Assembly: GCF_900109665.1 (NCBI RefSeq)
Contig: NZ_FOAO01000021.1
Coordinates: forward strand, 1-64,000
Reading direction: 5' to 3'
Length of the DNA: 64,000 nt
Origin: Blastococcus sp. DSM 46786
Lineage (GTDB): Bacteria > Actinomycetota > Actinomycetes > Mycobacteriales > Geodermatophilaceae
Shown piece by piece: positions 46,169 through 55,348 of this stretch; the stretch's first letter is position 1; each line of letters begins with the position of its first letter. The position numbers and the translations under genes were made by a program. The notes beneath the pieces are model-generated. The model was given only the letters and a program-made list of their open reading frames with translations. It was not told the origin of the DNA and searched no databases.

Positions 46169-46891
46169 GTGTCTGCACCCATGGCGAGCACCGCGCGCGG
46201 CATCACCCGCGTGCTCCTCCTCGCCGACGCGCCCGTCCTGCGCCGGGGGCTGGTGAGCATGATCAACGAGACCGCCGGTATGCAGGCGGTCGGCACCCCC
46301 GGCGAGCTGCGGCGTGCCCTCACGCTGGTCGAGACCGCCCGCCCCGACGCCGTCGTGGTGGAGCTGGGCTCCGGCCGGGCGGCCACGCTGAACGCCTGCC
46401 GCGACCTGCGGCGCCGCTTCCCCCGGGTCGCGATCGTCGCGCTGGCCACCTCGGAGGACCCGGCCGTAGTCAACGAGGCCCTGGCCGCCGGCATCCGCGG
46501 CTACCTCATGATCAACACGTCCCCGACGCTGCTCGGCTGGGCGATCCTGGCGGCCCGCGCCGGGCGCACCGTCGTCGACCCGCAGATCCGCCGGGTCGAG
46601 CCCTCCGCGGTGCCCGCGGCCAAGCCGTTCACCCCCGAGGTGCCGCTGACCCGCCGCGAGCAGGACGTCCTCGACGAGCTGCTCCAGGGCCAGTCGAACC
46701 GGCAGATCGGCCACAACCTCTTCATCAGCGAGGACACCGTCAAGTCCCACGTCAAGGCCATCCTGCGCAAGCTGGGTGCCCGCGACCGGGCGCACGCGGT
46801 CTCCCTGGTCCTGTCCAACCGCACCCCCGGCTGCAGCTGCGGCGTGCACCCGGCGCCGGCCGGGTCGCCCGAGGCGACCGCCGACCTCTGA
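46169..46891 (+). CDS. Orphan LuxR-type regulator with degenerate receiver
   Basis: The 240-residue protein joins a receiver-like domain (residues about 8-125) to a C-terminal LuxR helix-turn-helix (LTRREQDVLDELLQGQSNRQIGHNLFISEDTVKSHVKAILRKLG). The acidic pair after the first strand reads LADAP instead of DD, the phosphoacceptor aspartate is replaced in VVVELGSG, and the conserved lysine is missing in YLMINTS. It is therefore unlikely to be controlled by phosphorylation. GGAG lies six bases before GTG 46169, which decides the start over an upstream TTG. No kinase gene is adjacent. The 147-base upstream gap is noticeably A+T-rich. Confidence 0.85.
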   Translation: MSAPMASTARGITRVLLLADAPVLRRGLVSMINETAGMQAVGTPGELRRALTLVETARPDAVVVELGSGRAATLNACRDLRRRFPRVAIVALATSEDPAVVNEALAAGIRGYLMINTSPTLLGWAILAARAGRTVVDPQIRRVEPSAVPAAKPFTPEVPLTRREQDVLDELLQGQSNRQIGHNLFISEDTVKSHVKAILRKLGARDRAHAVSLVLSNRTPGCSCGVHPAPAGSPEATADL

Positions 46892-46910
46892 CCCGATCCT
46901 CCTTCGGCTC

Positions 46911-46945
46911 CGCAGGCCGGCTCCCGTCCCGGGAGCCGGCCTGCG
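46911..46945 (+). terminator. Terminator hairpin after the LuxR-type regulator
   Basis: CGCAGGCCGGCTCCCG (46911-46926) pairs perfectly with 46930-46945, a 16-bp stem with a 3-base loop. It starts 20 bases past the stop and separates the regulator from rnhB. Confidence 0.8.
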
Positions 46946-46984
46946 GGGCGTCCGGGGGGCGGTCGTGCTGTCACCGCGCCGTCG

Positions 46985-46990
46985 TACTGT
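46985..46990 (+). promoter_or_regulatory. Possible -10 element of rnhB
   Basis: TACTGT fits TANNNT and ends nine bases before the rnhB ATG, just after the terminator. No ribosome-binding site is present, so rnhB may start a leaderless or near-leaderless transcript. Confidence 0.45.
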
Positions 46991-46999
46991 CGTGCGGCG

Positions 47000-47788
47000 A
47001 TGGCCGCTCGTCCCACCTCCACCCGTTCCACGCCGGCGCTCCGCGTCCGGCGCACCCTCGCCGACGACCGGCCCGACGCGCTCTGGGACATGGAGCGCGC
47101 GCTGCGCCGGCGGGGGTTCGAGGCGATCGCCGGAGCCGACGAAGCCGGGCGCGGTGCCTGCGCCGGCCCGCTGGTCGCCGCGGCTTGCATCCTCCCCGCC
47201 GGACGCCGCGGCCGGGTGCCGGGGCTGGCCGACTCCAAGCTGCTGACCGCGGCCGCCCGGGAGCGCGCGTACGACGAGATCGTCGACCGGGCGGTGGCGT
47301 GGTCGGTCGTCGTCCTGCCCGTGGAGGACCTCGACGTCCGGGGCATGCACGTCACGAACATCGAGGCGCTGCGCCGCGCGGTCTGCACGCTCGACCCCGG
47401 CCCGGACTACGTGCTGACCGACGGCTTCCCCGTGCCCGGGCTCGCCCGCCCGGGCCTGGCCGTGTGGAAGGGTGACCGGGTGGCCGCCTGCGTCGCCGCC
47501 GCCTCGGTGCTGGCCAAGGTGACGCGCGACCGCATCATGCGCGAGCTGCACGAACGCTGGCCGGAGTACGACTTCGCGGGGCACAAGGGCTACATCACCG
47601 ACGTGCACACCGCCGCACTGGAGCGCCACGGCCCCTGCCCCGCGCACCGGATGCGCTTCGTGAACGTCCGGAGCGCCCGCGATGCGCACGCCGCGCGGAC
47701 CACCCACCTGACCTGTTCCGGCCGCATGGTCGATGATGGGCCCATGCGCCCTGCGTCCCGAGCCCTGACGAGCACCGAGGACCGATGA
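47000..47788 (+). CDS. rnhB: Ribonuclease HII
   Basis: RNase HII cuts RNA in RNA-DNA hybrids and at single ribonucleotides in DNA. The 262-residue protein has the acidic site GADEAGRGACAGPLVAAA, LADSKLL, DGFPVPG and AASVLAKVTRDRIM with the further acidic residues. It has a ~40-residue N-terminal and ~35-residue C-terminal extension. The stop overlaps the next gene by four bases. Confidence 0.95.
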   Translation: MAARPTSTRSTPALRVRRTLADDRPDALWDMERALRRRGFEAIAGADEAGRGACAGPLVAAACILPAGRRGRVPGLADSKLLTAAARERAYDEIVDRAVAWSVVVLPVEDLDVRGMHVTNIEALRRAVCTLDPGPDYVLTDGFPVPGLARPGLAVWKGDRVAACVAAASVLAKVTRDRIMRELHERWPEYDFAGHKGYITDVHTAALERHGPCPAHRMRFVNVRSARDAHAARTTHLTCSGRMVDDGPMRPASRALTSTEDR

Positions 47789-48105
47789 GCACCGAGGACC
47801 TCGAGAAGTACGAGACCGAGATGGAGCTGCAGCTCTATCGCGAGTACCGGGACATCGTCCGGCAGTTCACCTACGTGGTGGAGACCGAGCGCCGGTTCTA
47901 CCTGGCCAACTCCGTGGACCTGCAGGTGCGCGAGGCCGGGGGAGAGGTCTTTTTCGAGCTGAAGCTCTCCGACGCCTGGGTGTGGGACATGTACCGGCCC
48001 GCCCGCTTCGTGCGCAACGTGCGGGTGCTGACGTTCAAGGACGTCAACGTCGAGGAGCTCGACAAGCCCGACCTCGAGCTGCCGGACGGGCCCCGGCTGC
48101 CGTAG
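47785..48105 (+). CDS. DUF2469 protein
   Basis: This 106-residue protein belongs to a family confined to Actinobacteria (Rv2901c type), beginning MSTEDLEKYETEMELQLYREY. It has no known function; the invariant VWDMYRPARFV segment and high acidity are visible. It always lies between rnhB and yraN-like genes, as here. Its start overlaps the rnhB stop, and the codons around the start repeat the preceding AGCACCGAGGACC. Confidence 0.92.
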   Translation: MSTEDLEKYETEMELQLYREYRDIVRQFTYVVETERRFYLANSVDLQVREAGGEVFFELKLSDAWVWDMYRPARFVRNVRVLTFKDVNVEELDKPDLELPDGPRLP

Positions 48106-48183
48106 CCGTCCACACCCCCCGGCGCCGTCCACAGATCGCCACCGGGGCTGGGCCGGCCGGATCTGCGGCGGCACGGTCGGGGG

Positions 48184-48543
48184 GTGCCTCCCACCACCGA
48201 ACTCGGCGCCCGCGGTGAACGCATCGCCGTCGCCTATTTGACCGACGCCGGCCTGCGCGTCCTCGACCGCAACTGGCGCTGCCGCGAGGGCGAGCTCGAC
48301 CTCGTCGCGCGGGACGGCGACGCCCTCGTCTTCTGCGAGGTGAAGACGCGGCGGGGAACCGGCTACGGCCATCCCGTGGAGGCGGTCACGCCCGCCAAGC
48401 GGCGGCGGATCCGGGTGCTGGCGCAGCGCTGGCTGGCCGCGCACGACGACCACGCACCGGTGGTGCGCTTCGACGTGGTGGGCGTGCTCGTGCGCCCGGA
48501 GCGCCCGGCGGTCGTCACGCACCTGCGGGGGGCATTCTCGTGA
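48184..48543 (+). CDS. UPF0102 (YraN) family protein, nuclease-like
   Basis: The 119-residue protein has the restriction-endonuclease-like pattern of the family: GERIAVAYL, the acidic residue in GELDLVARD, and VFCEVKTRRG (the E-x-K site). A role in processing DNA, perhaps with ComM and DprA, is inferred from its fixed position. The GTG start follows a 78-base gap; its stop overlaps comM. Confidence 0.9.
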   Translation: MPPTTELGARGERIAVAYLTDAGLRVLDRNWRCREGELDLVARDGDALVFCEVKTRRGTGYGHPVEAVTPAKRRRIRVLAQRWLAAHDDHAPVVRFDVVGVLVRPERPAVVTHLRGAFS

Positions 48544-50060
48544 CGCTCGCCCGTACGTGGTCGGTGGGTCTCGCCGGGGTCCGCGGCGCCATGGTGGAGG
48601 TGGAGGTGGACATCGCCGCCGGGCTGCCCGGCGTGGCGCTCGTCGGGTTGCCCGACGCCGTGGTCCGCCAGTCGGTCGACCGGGTGCGCGCCGCGATCGC
48701 CAACGCCGGCGGCGAGTTCCCCGTCCGCCGCGTGACCATCGGGCTCTCGCCGGCGTCGATGCCCAAGCAGGGGAGCGGCTTCGACCTCGCCCTGGCCGCC
48801 GCCGTGCTGGCCGCCGCGGGAGCGGTGCCCGAGGCGGCCGTCGACCGGCTGGTGCTCCTGGGGGAGCTCGGGCTGGACGGCTCGGTGCGGGCGATCCGCG
48901 GCGTCCTGCCCGCGGTGCTCGCCGCGGCGCGGGCCGGGCACGACCAGGTCGTCGTCCCGGCGGCCAACGCGGCCGAGGCCGCCCTGGTCGACCGGGTCGA
49001 GGTGCTCGCCGTCGCGACCCTCACCCAGCTCGTCGCCCACCTGCGAGGTGTGGAACAGCTGACCGCGCACCTCCGAGGGGCGGAGCCGGCCCTCCCGCCG
49101 GTCCCCGAGCTCGGGGACGTCGTCGGGCAGGCCGCAGGCCGCCGGGCGGTGGAGATCGCCGCCGCTGGTGGGCACCACCTCTACCTCGCCGGACCGCCCG
49201 GGGCAGGGAAGACGATGCTCGCCGAGCGGCTCCCCGGACTGCTGCCGCCGCTGGACGAGGAGGCGGCGCTCGAGGTCACCGCCATCCACTCCGTCGCGGG
49301 CATCCTGCCGGCCGAGGCGCCGCTGGTCACCCGGCCGACCTTCGAGGCGCCGCACCACTCGGCGACCATGGCCGCGCTGATCGGCGGCGGGTCGGGTCAG
49401 ATCCGGCCCGGCGCGCTCTGCCGGGCCCACCGCGGCGTGCTCTTCCTCGACGAGGCGCCGGAGTTCCCCCGGGCCGTGCTCGACACCCTCCGCCAGCCGC
49501 TGGAGCGGGGCCAGGTCACCATCCAGCGGGCCGCGGGTGCCGCAACGTTCCCGTGCCGGGCGCAGCTCGTGCTGGCCGCGAACCCCTGCCCGTGCGCGAC
49601 CGCCGCGGGCGACACCGCCTGCACCTGCAGCCCGCTGGAGCGGCGGCGCTACCAGGCGCGGCTGTCCGGGCCGCTGTTGGACCGGGTGGACCTGCGGGTC
49701 GAGCTACCGCCGGTCACCCGGGCGGCCTGGCTCGACGGGCTCCCGGCCCCGGAGTCCACCGCCGTGGTCGCCGCCCGGGTGGCGCGGGCACGGGCGGTGG
49801 CGCGGGCTCGGCTGGCCGGCACCGGTCTCTCCCTCAACAGCGAGGTGCCGGGTCGCCTGCTGCGCGACCGGTTCGCCGTCCCGCGCGCGTCGCTCCGGCT
49901 GGCGGAGCGGGCGCTGGAACGCGGGTCGATCTCGGTGCGCGGGTTCGACCGGGTGGTGCGCGTGGCGTGGACCGTCGCCGACCTGGCCGGCCGGACCGTG
50001 CCGTGTGCCGACGACGTCGCCGAGGCCCTCGGCATGCGGCTGCAGCGGGCCGCGGCATGA
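48540..50060 (+). CDS. comM: YifB/ComM family AAA+ helicase
   Basis: ComM promotes branch migration of incoming DNA during natural transformation. The 506-residue protein has an N-terminal Lon-like domain (LVGLPDAVVRQSVDRVRAA), a AAA+ domain with Walker A LAGPPGAGKTMLAERL and Walker B VLFLDEAPEF, a zinc-like loop NPCPCATAAGDTACTC, and the C-terminal Mg-chelatase-like domain. It overlaps dprA by four bases, so this unit joins two transformation genes. Confidence 0.93.
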   Translation: MTLARTWSVGLAGVRGAMVEVEVDIAAGLPGVALVGLPDAVVRQSVDRVRAAIANAGGEFPVRRVTIGLSPASMPKQGSGFDLALAAAVLAAAGAVPEAAVDRLVLLGELGLDGSVRAIRGVLPAVLAAARAGHDQVVVPAANAAEAALVDRVEVLAVATLTQLVAHLRGVEQLTAHLRGAEPALPPVPELGDVVGQAAGRRAVEIAAAGGHHLYLAGPPGAGKTMLAERLPGLLPPLDEEAALEVTAIHSVAGILPAEAPLVTRPTFEAPHHSATMAALIGGGSGQIRPGALCRAHRGVLFLDEAPEFPRAVLDTLRQPLERGQVTIQRAAGAATFPCRAQLVLAANPCPCATAAGDTACTCSPLERRRYQARLSGPLLDRVDLRVELPPVTRAAWLDGLPAPESTAVVAARVARARAVARARLAGTGLSLNSEVPGRLLRDRFAVPRASLRLAERALERGSISVRGFDRVVRVAWTVADLAGRTVPCADDVAEALGMRLQRAAA

Positions 50061-51307
50061 CCACTCTCGAGGAGGACCTGGAGGACGCCGCAGCGGCGCC
50101 GCGGGGGACCGGCGCTGTGCACCCGGGGGTGCGCCGGGCGCGGGCGTGGCTGAGCCGCGCGGTGGAACCGGGCACCGTCGATCTCTGGCGCTACGTCGAG
50201 GAGATCGGCCCCGTCGAGGCCGTGCTTCGGCTGCGGGCGGGGAGCGCGCCGGCCGGCATCCGGTCGCTGGTCGGTGCGCGGGTGGCGGAGGACGCCACCC
50301 TCCCCGACCTCCGCCGCGCCGAGGGCTGCGGCGCGCGGCTGGTGGTGCCCGAGGACGACGAGTGGCCCGCGTACCAGCTGCACGCGCTGACGGTCGCGGT
50401 CGCCGACGAGCCGCTCGTGCGGCGCGACCAGAGCAAGCGCACGCAGGCGCTGGTCCCGCCGATGGCGCTGTGGGTGCGGGGGCCGGCCCGTCTCGACGAG
50501 CTGACGGAGCGCTCGGTCGCCGTGGTGGGTGCCCGCGCGTCCAGCGCCTACGGCGAGCACGTGGCCGGGGAGCTGGGGCACCAGCTCGGCGAGCGGGGCT
50601 GGACCGTCGTCTCCGGGGGCGCCTTCGGCATCGACGGGGCCGCCCACCGCGGGGCGCTGGCAGCGGAGGCGCCGACCATCGCGGTGCTCGCCTGCGGCGT
50701 GGACCGCTCCTACCCGGCCGGCAACGGTGCCCTGTTCCACCGGATCGCGGAGGACGGCCTGCTGGTGAGCGAGTGGCCGCCCGGCTGCGCCCCGCTGCGG
50801 CACCGCTTCCTCGTCCGCAACCGCCTCATCGCGGCCCTGACGCGGGGGACGGTGGTCGTGGAGGCAGCTGCCCGGTCGGGCGCGCAGGCCACGGCCCACC
50901 GCGCGCAGAAGCTCGGCCGCCCGGTCATGGTGGTGCCGGGACCGGTGACCAGCGCGCTGTCCGTGGGCTGCCATGAGCTGCTGCGCGACGAGCACGTCGG
51001 CGCCGTCCTGGTGACGACCGCGGCCCAGGTCGTCGAGGCGGTCGGCCGCATCGGGGACGACCTCGCCCCGCCGGTCGAGCGCCCGGGCTCGCCCCGCGAC
51101 GGGCTCTCCGACGTCGCCGCCCGCGTGCTCGACGCCTCCCCGGTGCGCATCGGCGTCAGCCCCGAGCGGCTCGCCAGGAGCGCGGGGTGCGACGTCCTGG
51201 ACGTGCTGCGGGTGCTGCCCGCGCTGGAGCTGGCCGAGCTGGTCGAGTGGACCGGCACCGGCTGGCGGTTGGCCCCGCCGCCCAAGCCACCCGGCGCGGC
51301 GGCTTGA
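50057..51307 (+). CDS. dprA: DNA-processing protein DprA
   Basis: DprA protects incoming single-stranded DNA and loads RecA. The 416-residue protein has an N-terminal SAM-like region, the Rossmann core ([47 protein letters not shown]) and a C-terminal winged-helix domain (about residues 355-405). The ATG lies inside the comM stop. It ends in a proline-alanine rich tail. Confidence 0.94.
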   Translation: MTTLEEDLEDAAAAPRGTGAVHPGVRRARAWLSRAVEPGTVDLWRYVEEIGPVEAVLRLRAGSAPAGIRSLVGARVAEDATLPDLRRAEGCGARLVVPEDDEWPAYQLHALTVAVADEPLVRRDQSKRTQALVPPMALWVRGPARLDELTERSVAVVGARASSAYGEHVAGELGHQLGERGWTVVSGGAFGIDGAAHRGALAAEAPTIAVLACGVDRSYPAGNGALFHRIAEDGLLVSEWPPGCAPLRHRFLVRNRLIAALTRGTVVVEAAARSGAQATAHRAQKLGRPVMVVPGPVTSALSVGCHELLRDEHVGAVLVTTAAQVVEAVGRIGDDLAPPVERPGSPRDGLSDVAARVLDASPVRIGVSPERLARSAGCDVLDVLRVLPALELAELVEWTGTGWRLAPPPKPPGAAA

Positions 51308-51338
51308 CCGGCGGCCGGAGCCGACGGACGGTGCCCCC

Positions 51339-52277
51339 GTGGCCACCCCCAGCACCGACGAGGTCCGCGCCGGGCTGCCGCCCGCGCTGGCCGAGGCGCT
51401 GGCCGGCTACGAGGAGCACCTGACCGGGCAGCGGGACCTGTCGGCCAACACCGTTCGCAGCTACGTCGGCGACGTCGCGCGGCTGCTGGACCACCTGGCC
51501 CGGCGCAGCGGCACCCAGCCGCACGACCTCGACCTCGCCACCCTGCGCAGCTGGCTCGCCCAGGGCCGGACCCGCGGGCACAGCCGGTCGACGACCGCCC
51601 GGCACGCCTCGGCCGCGCGGTCGTTCACCGCCTGGCTGCGCCGGGCCGCACTCACGCCCGAGGACGTCGGTCAGCGCCTGGTGAGCCCCAAGACGCACCG
51701 CACCCTGCCCGACGTGCTGGCGCCCGAGCAGGCGCGGGCGCTGGTGGAGACGGCGGCGGGAGCCGAGGAGCCGGTGCGCCTCCGGGACGCGGTGGTGCTG
51801 GAGCTGCTCTACGCCAGCGGCATCCGGGTGAGCGAGCTCGTCGGCCTGGACGTCGACGACGTCGACAGGGGGCGACGGCTGCTGCGCGTCCTCGGCAAGG
51901 GGCGCAAGGAGCGCAGCGTGCCCTACGGCGTGCCCGCCGAACGGGCGCTGGAGGCGTGGCTGACCCGCGGGCGGCCGGCCCTGGCCCGCCCGGACTCGGG
52001 GCCCGCGCTGCTGCTGGGCCTGCGAGGTGGCCGGCTGGACGCCCGCGAGGCCCGCCGCACGGTGCACGCGGCGACGACCGGCGTCCCGGGTGCCCCGGAC
52101 ATCGGCCCGCACGGGTTGCGCCACTCCGCCGCCACGCACGTCCTCGAGGGCGGCGCGGACCTGCGTTCCGTACAGGAGCTGCTCGGCCACGCTAGCCTCG
52201 CGACGACACAGATCTACACGCACGTGACGGTCGAGCGGCTCCGTGCGGTCCACGCCCAGGCGCACCCCCGTGCCTGA
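51339..52277 (+). CDS. xerC: Tyrosine recombinase XerC
   Basis: XerC resolves chromosome dimers at dif with XerD. The 312-residue protein has an N-terminal SAM-like DNA-binding domain and the catalytic R-K-H-R-H-Y set: R in [11 protein letters not shown] in [20 protein letters not shown], and Tyr in TQIYTHV. Its place between dprA and the sigma factor gene is conserved in Streptomyces, which supports XerC over a phage integrase. It starts at GTG 51339. Confidence 0.92.
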   Translation: MATPSTDEVRAGLPPALAEALAGYEEHLTGQRDLSANTVRSYVGDVARLLDHLARRSGTQPHDLDLATLRSWLAQGRTRGHSRSTTARHASAARSFTAWLRRAALTPEDVGQRLVSPKTHRTLPDVLAPEQARALVETAAGAEEPVRLRDAVVLELLYASGIRVSELVGLDVDDVDRGRRLLRVLGKGRKERSVPYGVPAERALEAWLTRGRPALARPDSGPALLLGLRGGRLDAREARRTVHAATTGVPGAPDIGPHGLRHSAATHVLEGGADLRSVQELLGHASLATTQIYTHVTVERLRAVHAQAHPRA

Positions 52278-52369
52278 GGCGCGCGACCGGGTGGCGGGAC
52301 CTGCGGCGGCAGTCAGGACCACGCGGGACCACGGACGGTGCCCGCGCAGCACGACCGAGGAGCGCCACC

Positions 52370-53170
52370 GTGTCTGAGGCAACCATCCACCGCATCGGCG
52401 GGTCCGGTGAGGACGCCGATGCCCTGCTGGCCGACCTGTGGGCGCGGTACGTCGAGGGCCGCGACGCCGGCCTGCGCGACCGGTTGATCCTCCACTACGC
52501 GCCGCTGGTTAAGTACGTCGCCGGCCGGGTGGGCAGCGGTCTGCCCGCGCACGTCGAGCAGGCCGACCTCATCTCCTACGGCACCTTCGGGCTCATCGAC
52601 GCCATCACCCGGTACGAGCCCACCCGTGAGGTGAAGTTCGAGAGCTACGCGATGGCACGGATCCGCGGCGCGATCATCGACGAGCTGCGCAACACCGACT
52701 GGATCCCGCGGTCGGTCCGCGTCAAGGCGCGCGCTTTCGAGCGCACCGTCGCGGAGCTGGAGAGCAAGCTGCACCGGACGCCGACCGACGAAGAGGTCGC
52801 CGACGCCATGGAGATGGACGTCGAGGACATCCGGAAGTTCCTGGGTCAGCTGTCGCTGGTCAACGTCGTCGCCCTCGACGAGCTGCTCACCGACGACGAG
52901 GGCGGTTCCCCGCGCCTCGGCGACACCCTGCAGGACCCCAGCGCGCTGGACCCGCAGGCCATGGCCGAGCACGGCGAGGCGCGGCAGCTGCTGGCCCGGG
53001 CCGTGGAGCAGCTGCCCGAGCGGGAGAAGGTCGTCGTCTCGCTCTACTACTTCGAGGGCCTCACGCTCGCCGACATCGGCCGCGTGCTCGGGGTGACCGA
53101 GAGCCGGATCTGCCAGCTGCACACCAAGGCGGTCCTGCACCTGCGCACCAAGCTCGCCGACATCGCCTGA
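52370..53170 (+). CDS. whiG: WhiG/FliA-family RNA polymerase sigma factor
   Basis: The 266-residue sigma factor has regions 2 (LVKYVAGRVG, DLISYGTFGLIDAITRY), 3 (PRSVRVKARAFE) and 4 (LPEREKVVVSLYYFEGLTLADIGRVLGVTESRICQLH). This is the sigma-28 group; in Streptomyces it directs sporulation genes and in motile bacteria flagellar genes. The position after xerC and before the M23 and rpsB genes matches whiG. Whether it drives spores, motility or both here cannot be read. GAGG lies before GTG 52370. Confidence 0.92.
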   Translation: MSEATIHRIGGSGEDADALLADLWARYVEGRDAGLRDRLILHYAPLVKYVAGRVGSGLPAHVEQADLISYGTFGLIDAITRYEPTREVKFESYAMARIRGAIIDELRNTDWIPRSVRVKARAFERTVAELESKLHRTPTDEEVADAMEMDVEDIRKFLGQLSLVNVVALDELLTDDEGGSPRLGDTLQDPSALDPQAMAEHGEARQLLARAVEQLPEREKVVVSLYYFEGLTLADIGRVLGVTESRICQLHTKAVLHLRTKLADIA

Positions 53171-53203
53171 CGTCGCGCACCAGGCCTCGTCGGGGGTGGC
53201 CGG

Positions 53204-53887
53204 TCAGCCGCCGGTCGGCTGGTCGCCCGGGAGGGGGCCCAGCAGCGGCTGCGTGCCCGGGGGGTTGCGGTGCCCCTCCTGCCAGGGCAGCCGGCCGGCG
53301 GAGTCCGGCCAGATGAGCTGCAGGGCGTCCACGGTGCCGTGGAGCTCTTCGACCACGGCGAGACGTGCGGTGTCCTCGACGCGGAGGAAGACCACGGGGG
53401 AGTCCTCGTCGGTCAGCGCCGTCGTGGCGGTACCCGGCCCGAAGCGGGCACCGGCACGGACGGCCTCGCCGACCAGGTTCAGGTACTTCTCGGCGGCGGG
53501 GAAGGGGAGCCCCACCACGACGACCTCGGGGTGCTGCCACGCGGACAACCCCACCGTGTAGGAGTAGCGCGGCTCGCCCGGGGTGCCGCCACCGTGCAGC
53601 ACCGCCCAGCCGAACTCGTCGATCACCCGGCGCAGGCCGCCCAGCACCTGGTCGGCGTCCTGCTCGCCCTCGACCGGCTCGGCCTCGACCGGCTCGGCCT
53701 CGACCGGCTCGGCCTCGACCGGCTCGGCCTCGACCGGCTCGGCCTCGACCGGCTCGGCCTCGACCGGCGCGGCCTCGGCCGGCCCGCCCTCGACCGGCTC
53801 CACGCCGGTCGTCCCGGCACCGGCCTGCTCGACACCGGTGGGCTCGCCGGAGCCCGGCTTCGCGGCTCGCTTGCGTCGGAATCGCAC
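53204..53887 (-). CDS. DUF4262 protein with a repeat-expanded N-terminus
   Basis: The 227-residue protein has a DUF4262-type domain in its second half: FGWAVLHGGGTPGEPRYSYTVGL, PEVVVVGLPFPAAEKYLN and GARFGPG. Function unknown. Residues about 42-72 are an EAEPV pentapeptide repeated at least six times, encoded by a 15-bp minisatellite. The start is GTG 53887, with a TANNNT -10 six bases upstream and no ribosome site, so it is probably leaderless. It converges on whiG. Confidence 0.8.
   Translation of the reverse strand: MRFRRKRAAKPGSGEPTGVEQAGAGTTGVEPVEGGPAEAAPVEAEPVEAEPVEAEPVEAEPVEAEPVEAEPVEGEQDADQVLGGLRRVIDEFGWAVLHGGGTPGEPRYSYTVGLSAWQHPEVVVVGLPFPAAEKYLNLVGEAVRAGARFGPGTATTALTDEDSPVVFLRVEDTARLAVVEELHGTVDALQLIWPDSAGRLPWQEGHRNPPGTQPLLGPLPGDQPTGG
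53671..53760. repeat. 15-bp minisatellite, six perfect copies
   Basis: CGACCGGCTCGGCCT is repeated six times without error from 53671 to 53760, followed by two or three diverged copies to about 53800. It lies in frame inside the DUF4262 gene and encodes the EAEPV array. Identical copies suggest recent expansion or contraction. Confidence 0.95.
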
Positions 53888-53893
53888 ACCTGG

Positions 53894-53899
53894 ACGGTA
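53894..53899 (-). promoter_or_regulatory. Probable -10 of the DUF4262 gene
   Basis: Read on the minus strand, TACCGT ends six bases before the GTG at 53887. This fits a leaderless transcript, and no ribosome-binding site is present. Confidence 0.45.
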
Positions 53900-53953
53900 G
53901 CGCTGGGGTGCCGGGTCGCCCGGGATCCCCGCACGAACGGTGCGTACGGCCTG

Positions 53954-54514
53954 TTACCGGATGCCGACCCGGTGTGGTGCATCGTCGGCATCTCCGGCAA
54001 GGGGGAGCAGCCGCACCCGTGGGGGCCGGAGCAGCGTCATCGGGTCGAGGTAGACCTCGCCGCGGCGCGCTCCCCAGTGCAGGCAGGCGGCGACCGGGCA
54101 CCCGCCGTGGCCGGGATCCAGCGCGCCCAGCGGATCGCCCCGGACCACGGTTCGGCCGGCGCCCACCGACGGCGTCACCGGTTCGTACGTCGTCCGCAAC
54201 CCGCCGGGGTGGTCGACGCTGACCACCGGCCGCCCGGCGACCATCCCGGCGAAGACGACGACACCGTCGTCGGCCGCCAGCACCGGGGAGCCGGCGGCCG
54301 CCGCCAGGTCGACCCCGCGGTGCCCGGGCCCGTACCGGTGCGGAGGTGGCTCGAAGGGGCGGGTCACCACCGGCTCCCCGGGCAGCGGATCGCTCCAGGG
54401 CGGATCCGGCCGGGATGCCACGGCGGTGGTCGGCGCCGCCGTCGCAGGGACGACGCCGGCCAGCACCACCAGACCGAGGAGCAGGGCGGCGAGCGGACGG
54501 GCGCGGAGCGGCAT
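53954..54514 (-). CDS. Secreted M23-type peptidase-like protein
   Basis: The 186-residue protein has a signal peptide (residues 1-30, [14 protein letters not shown] ... ATAAP) and an M23/LytM domain: [26 protein letters not shown], with the first zinc motif H-x3-D. The second motif, normally H-x-H, reads CLHWGARRG, so the first histidine is a cysteine. It may therefore bind zinc differently or act as a non-catalytic wall protein. Homologs of this kind sit next to rpsB in mycobacteria (Rv2891 type). Start ATG 54514 is followed by a basic segment typical of export signals. Confidence 0.82.
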   Translation of the reverse strand: MPLRARPLAALLLGLVVLAGVVPATAAPTTAVASRPDPPWSDPLPGEPVVTRPFEPPPHRYGPGHRGVDLAAAAGSPVLAADDGVVVFAGMVAGRPVVSVDHPGGLRTTYEPVTPSVGAGRTVVRGDPLGALDPGHGGCPVAACLHWGARRGEVYLDPMTLLRPPRVRLLPLAGDADDAPHRVGIR

Positions 54515-54600
54515 CCCCTGATGCTCGTGGCGGGCCGCGTCCCGCGAGAGGGCCGGCCGGGAGGTGTGGACGCCCGCGCGGGCTGTGGACGGCCGGTGGC

Positions 54601-55193
54601 CTACCCGAGCGCGAGGACCGGGGCCACCACGCAGAGCGCCACGGCGTAGGCGACGCCGGCGCGGACCAGGATCGCGCGTGCGCCGGCGGGCGGCTCGGGC
54701 GGCGGCAGCAGATCCGGCCGGCCCGCGCGGAGAACCCGTTCCTCGCGGTGGCTCCGGTGCAGCAGGGTGGCGAACCAGCCGGCCGCCAGCGCCGCGAGCC
54801 CCACCCACGTGCAGGCGACGAACACCGGCACGGCATCGCGCACCACCGAGCCCGGGTCGTTGCGCCCTGGGGGCGCGGCGAGCAGCAGCATGGCCAGCGC
54901 CGGGCCGAGGGTCAGCCCTTTCAGCCACGCCGGATAGGAGCGGCCCCTGGCCAGCCGCCGCGCACCGGCCACGGCGACGAGCGCCGCGACCAGCGGGAGG
55001 GCCGCGGCACCCAGGACCTGATCGGCTCCGGTCGGCATCAGGCGCTCCAGGGCCCGTGCCAGCACGTCGAGATCGCTCAGCTCCCACGCCGTCACGCAGG
55101 CGGGCAGCAGGAAGGCGGCGACCAGCAACGAGAGCCGCTGGAGTTGCAGGGGGACCGCTGCCGCTGTGCCGGGTCCACCAGCGCATCCGTCAC
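54601..55193 (-). CDS. Membrane protein with an apparent frameshift
   Basis: A strong start exists at 55193: AGGAG seven bases before GTG, giving [13 protein letters not shown]. That frame ends after about 33 residues at 55092. From a run of five G (55149-55153 on the plus strand) the neighbouring frame reads [20 protein letters not shown] and continues as a clear five-helix membrane protein to the stop at 54601. One added base in the run joins the two parts. Either the gene is disrupted, or the run is a sequencing error, or it slips. I do not recognise the family. It is divergent from rpsB. Confidence 0.6.
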
Positions 55194-55348
55194 GGACGAC
55201 TCCTCTTCTCGTCGGCCCGAGCGGCCGGTCCGGGAGGGGCAGCCTGCCACGCGGGCGGCCCGCCGACCGGCGGGACGGCGGCTGCCTGTGGACGCGTATG
55301 CTGTCCGGTGCGGCCCGTGCGAGCGGGTCGACTTCGCGCGTCCTCTTT

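Noticed and set aside
51339-52277. Tyrosine recombinase as sign of a prophage or integrative element
   Set aside because: It lies in the conserved dprA-xerC-whiG order with no attachment repeats or phage genes, so it is the housekeeping XerC.
53671-53760. Tandem 15-bp repeats considered as a CRISPR or regulatory array
   Set aside because: The repeats are contiguous without spacers and in frame inside a coding gene, so they are a minisatellite.
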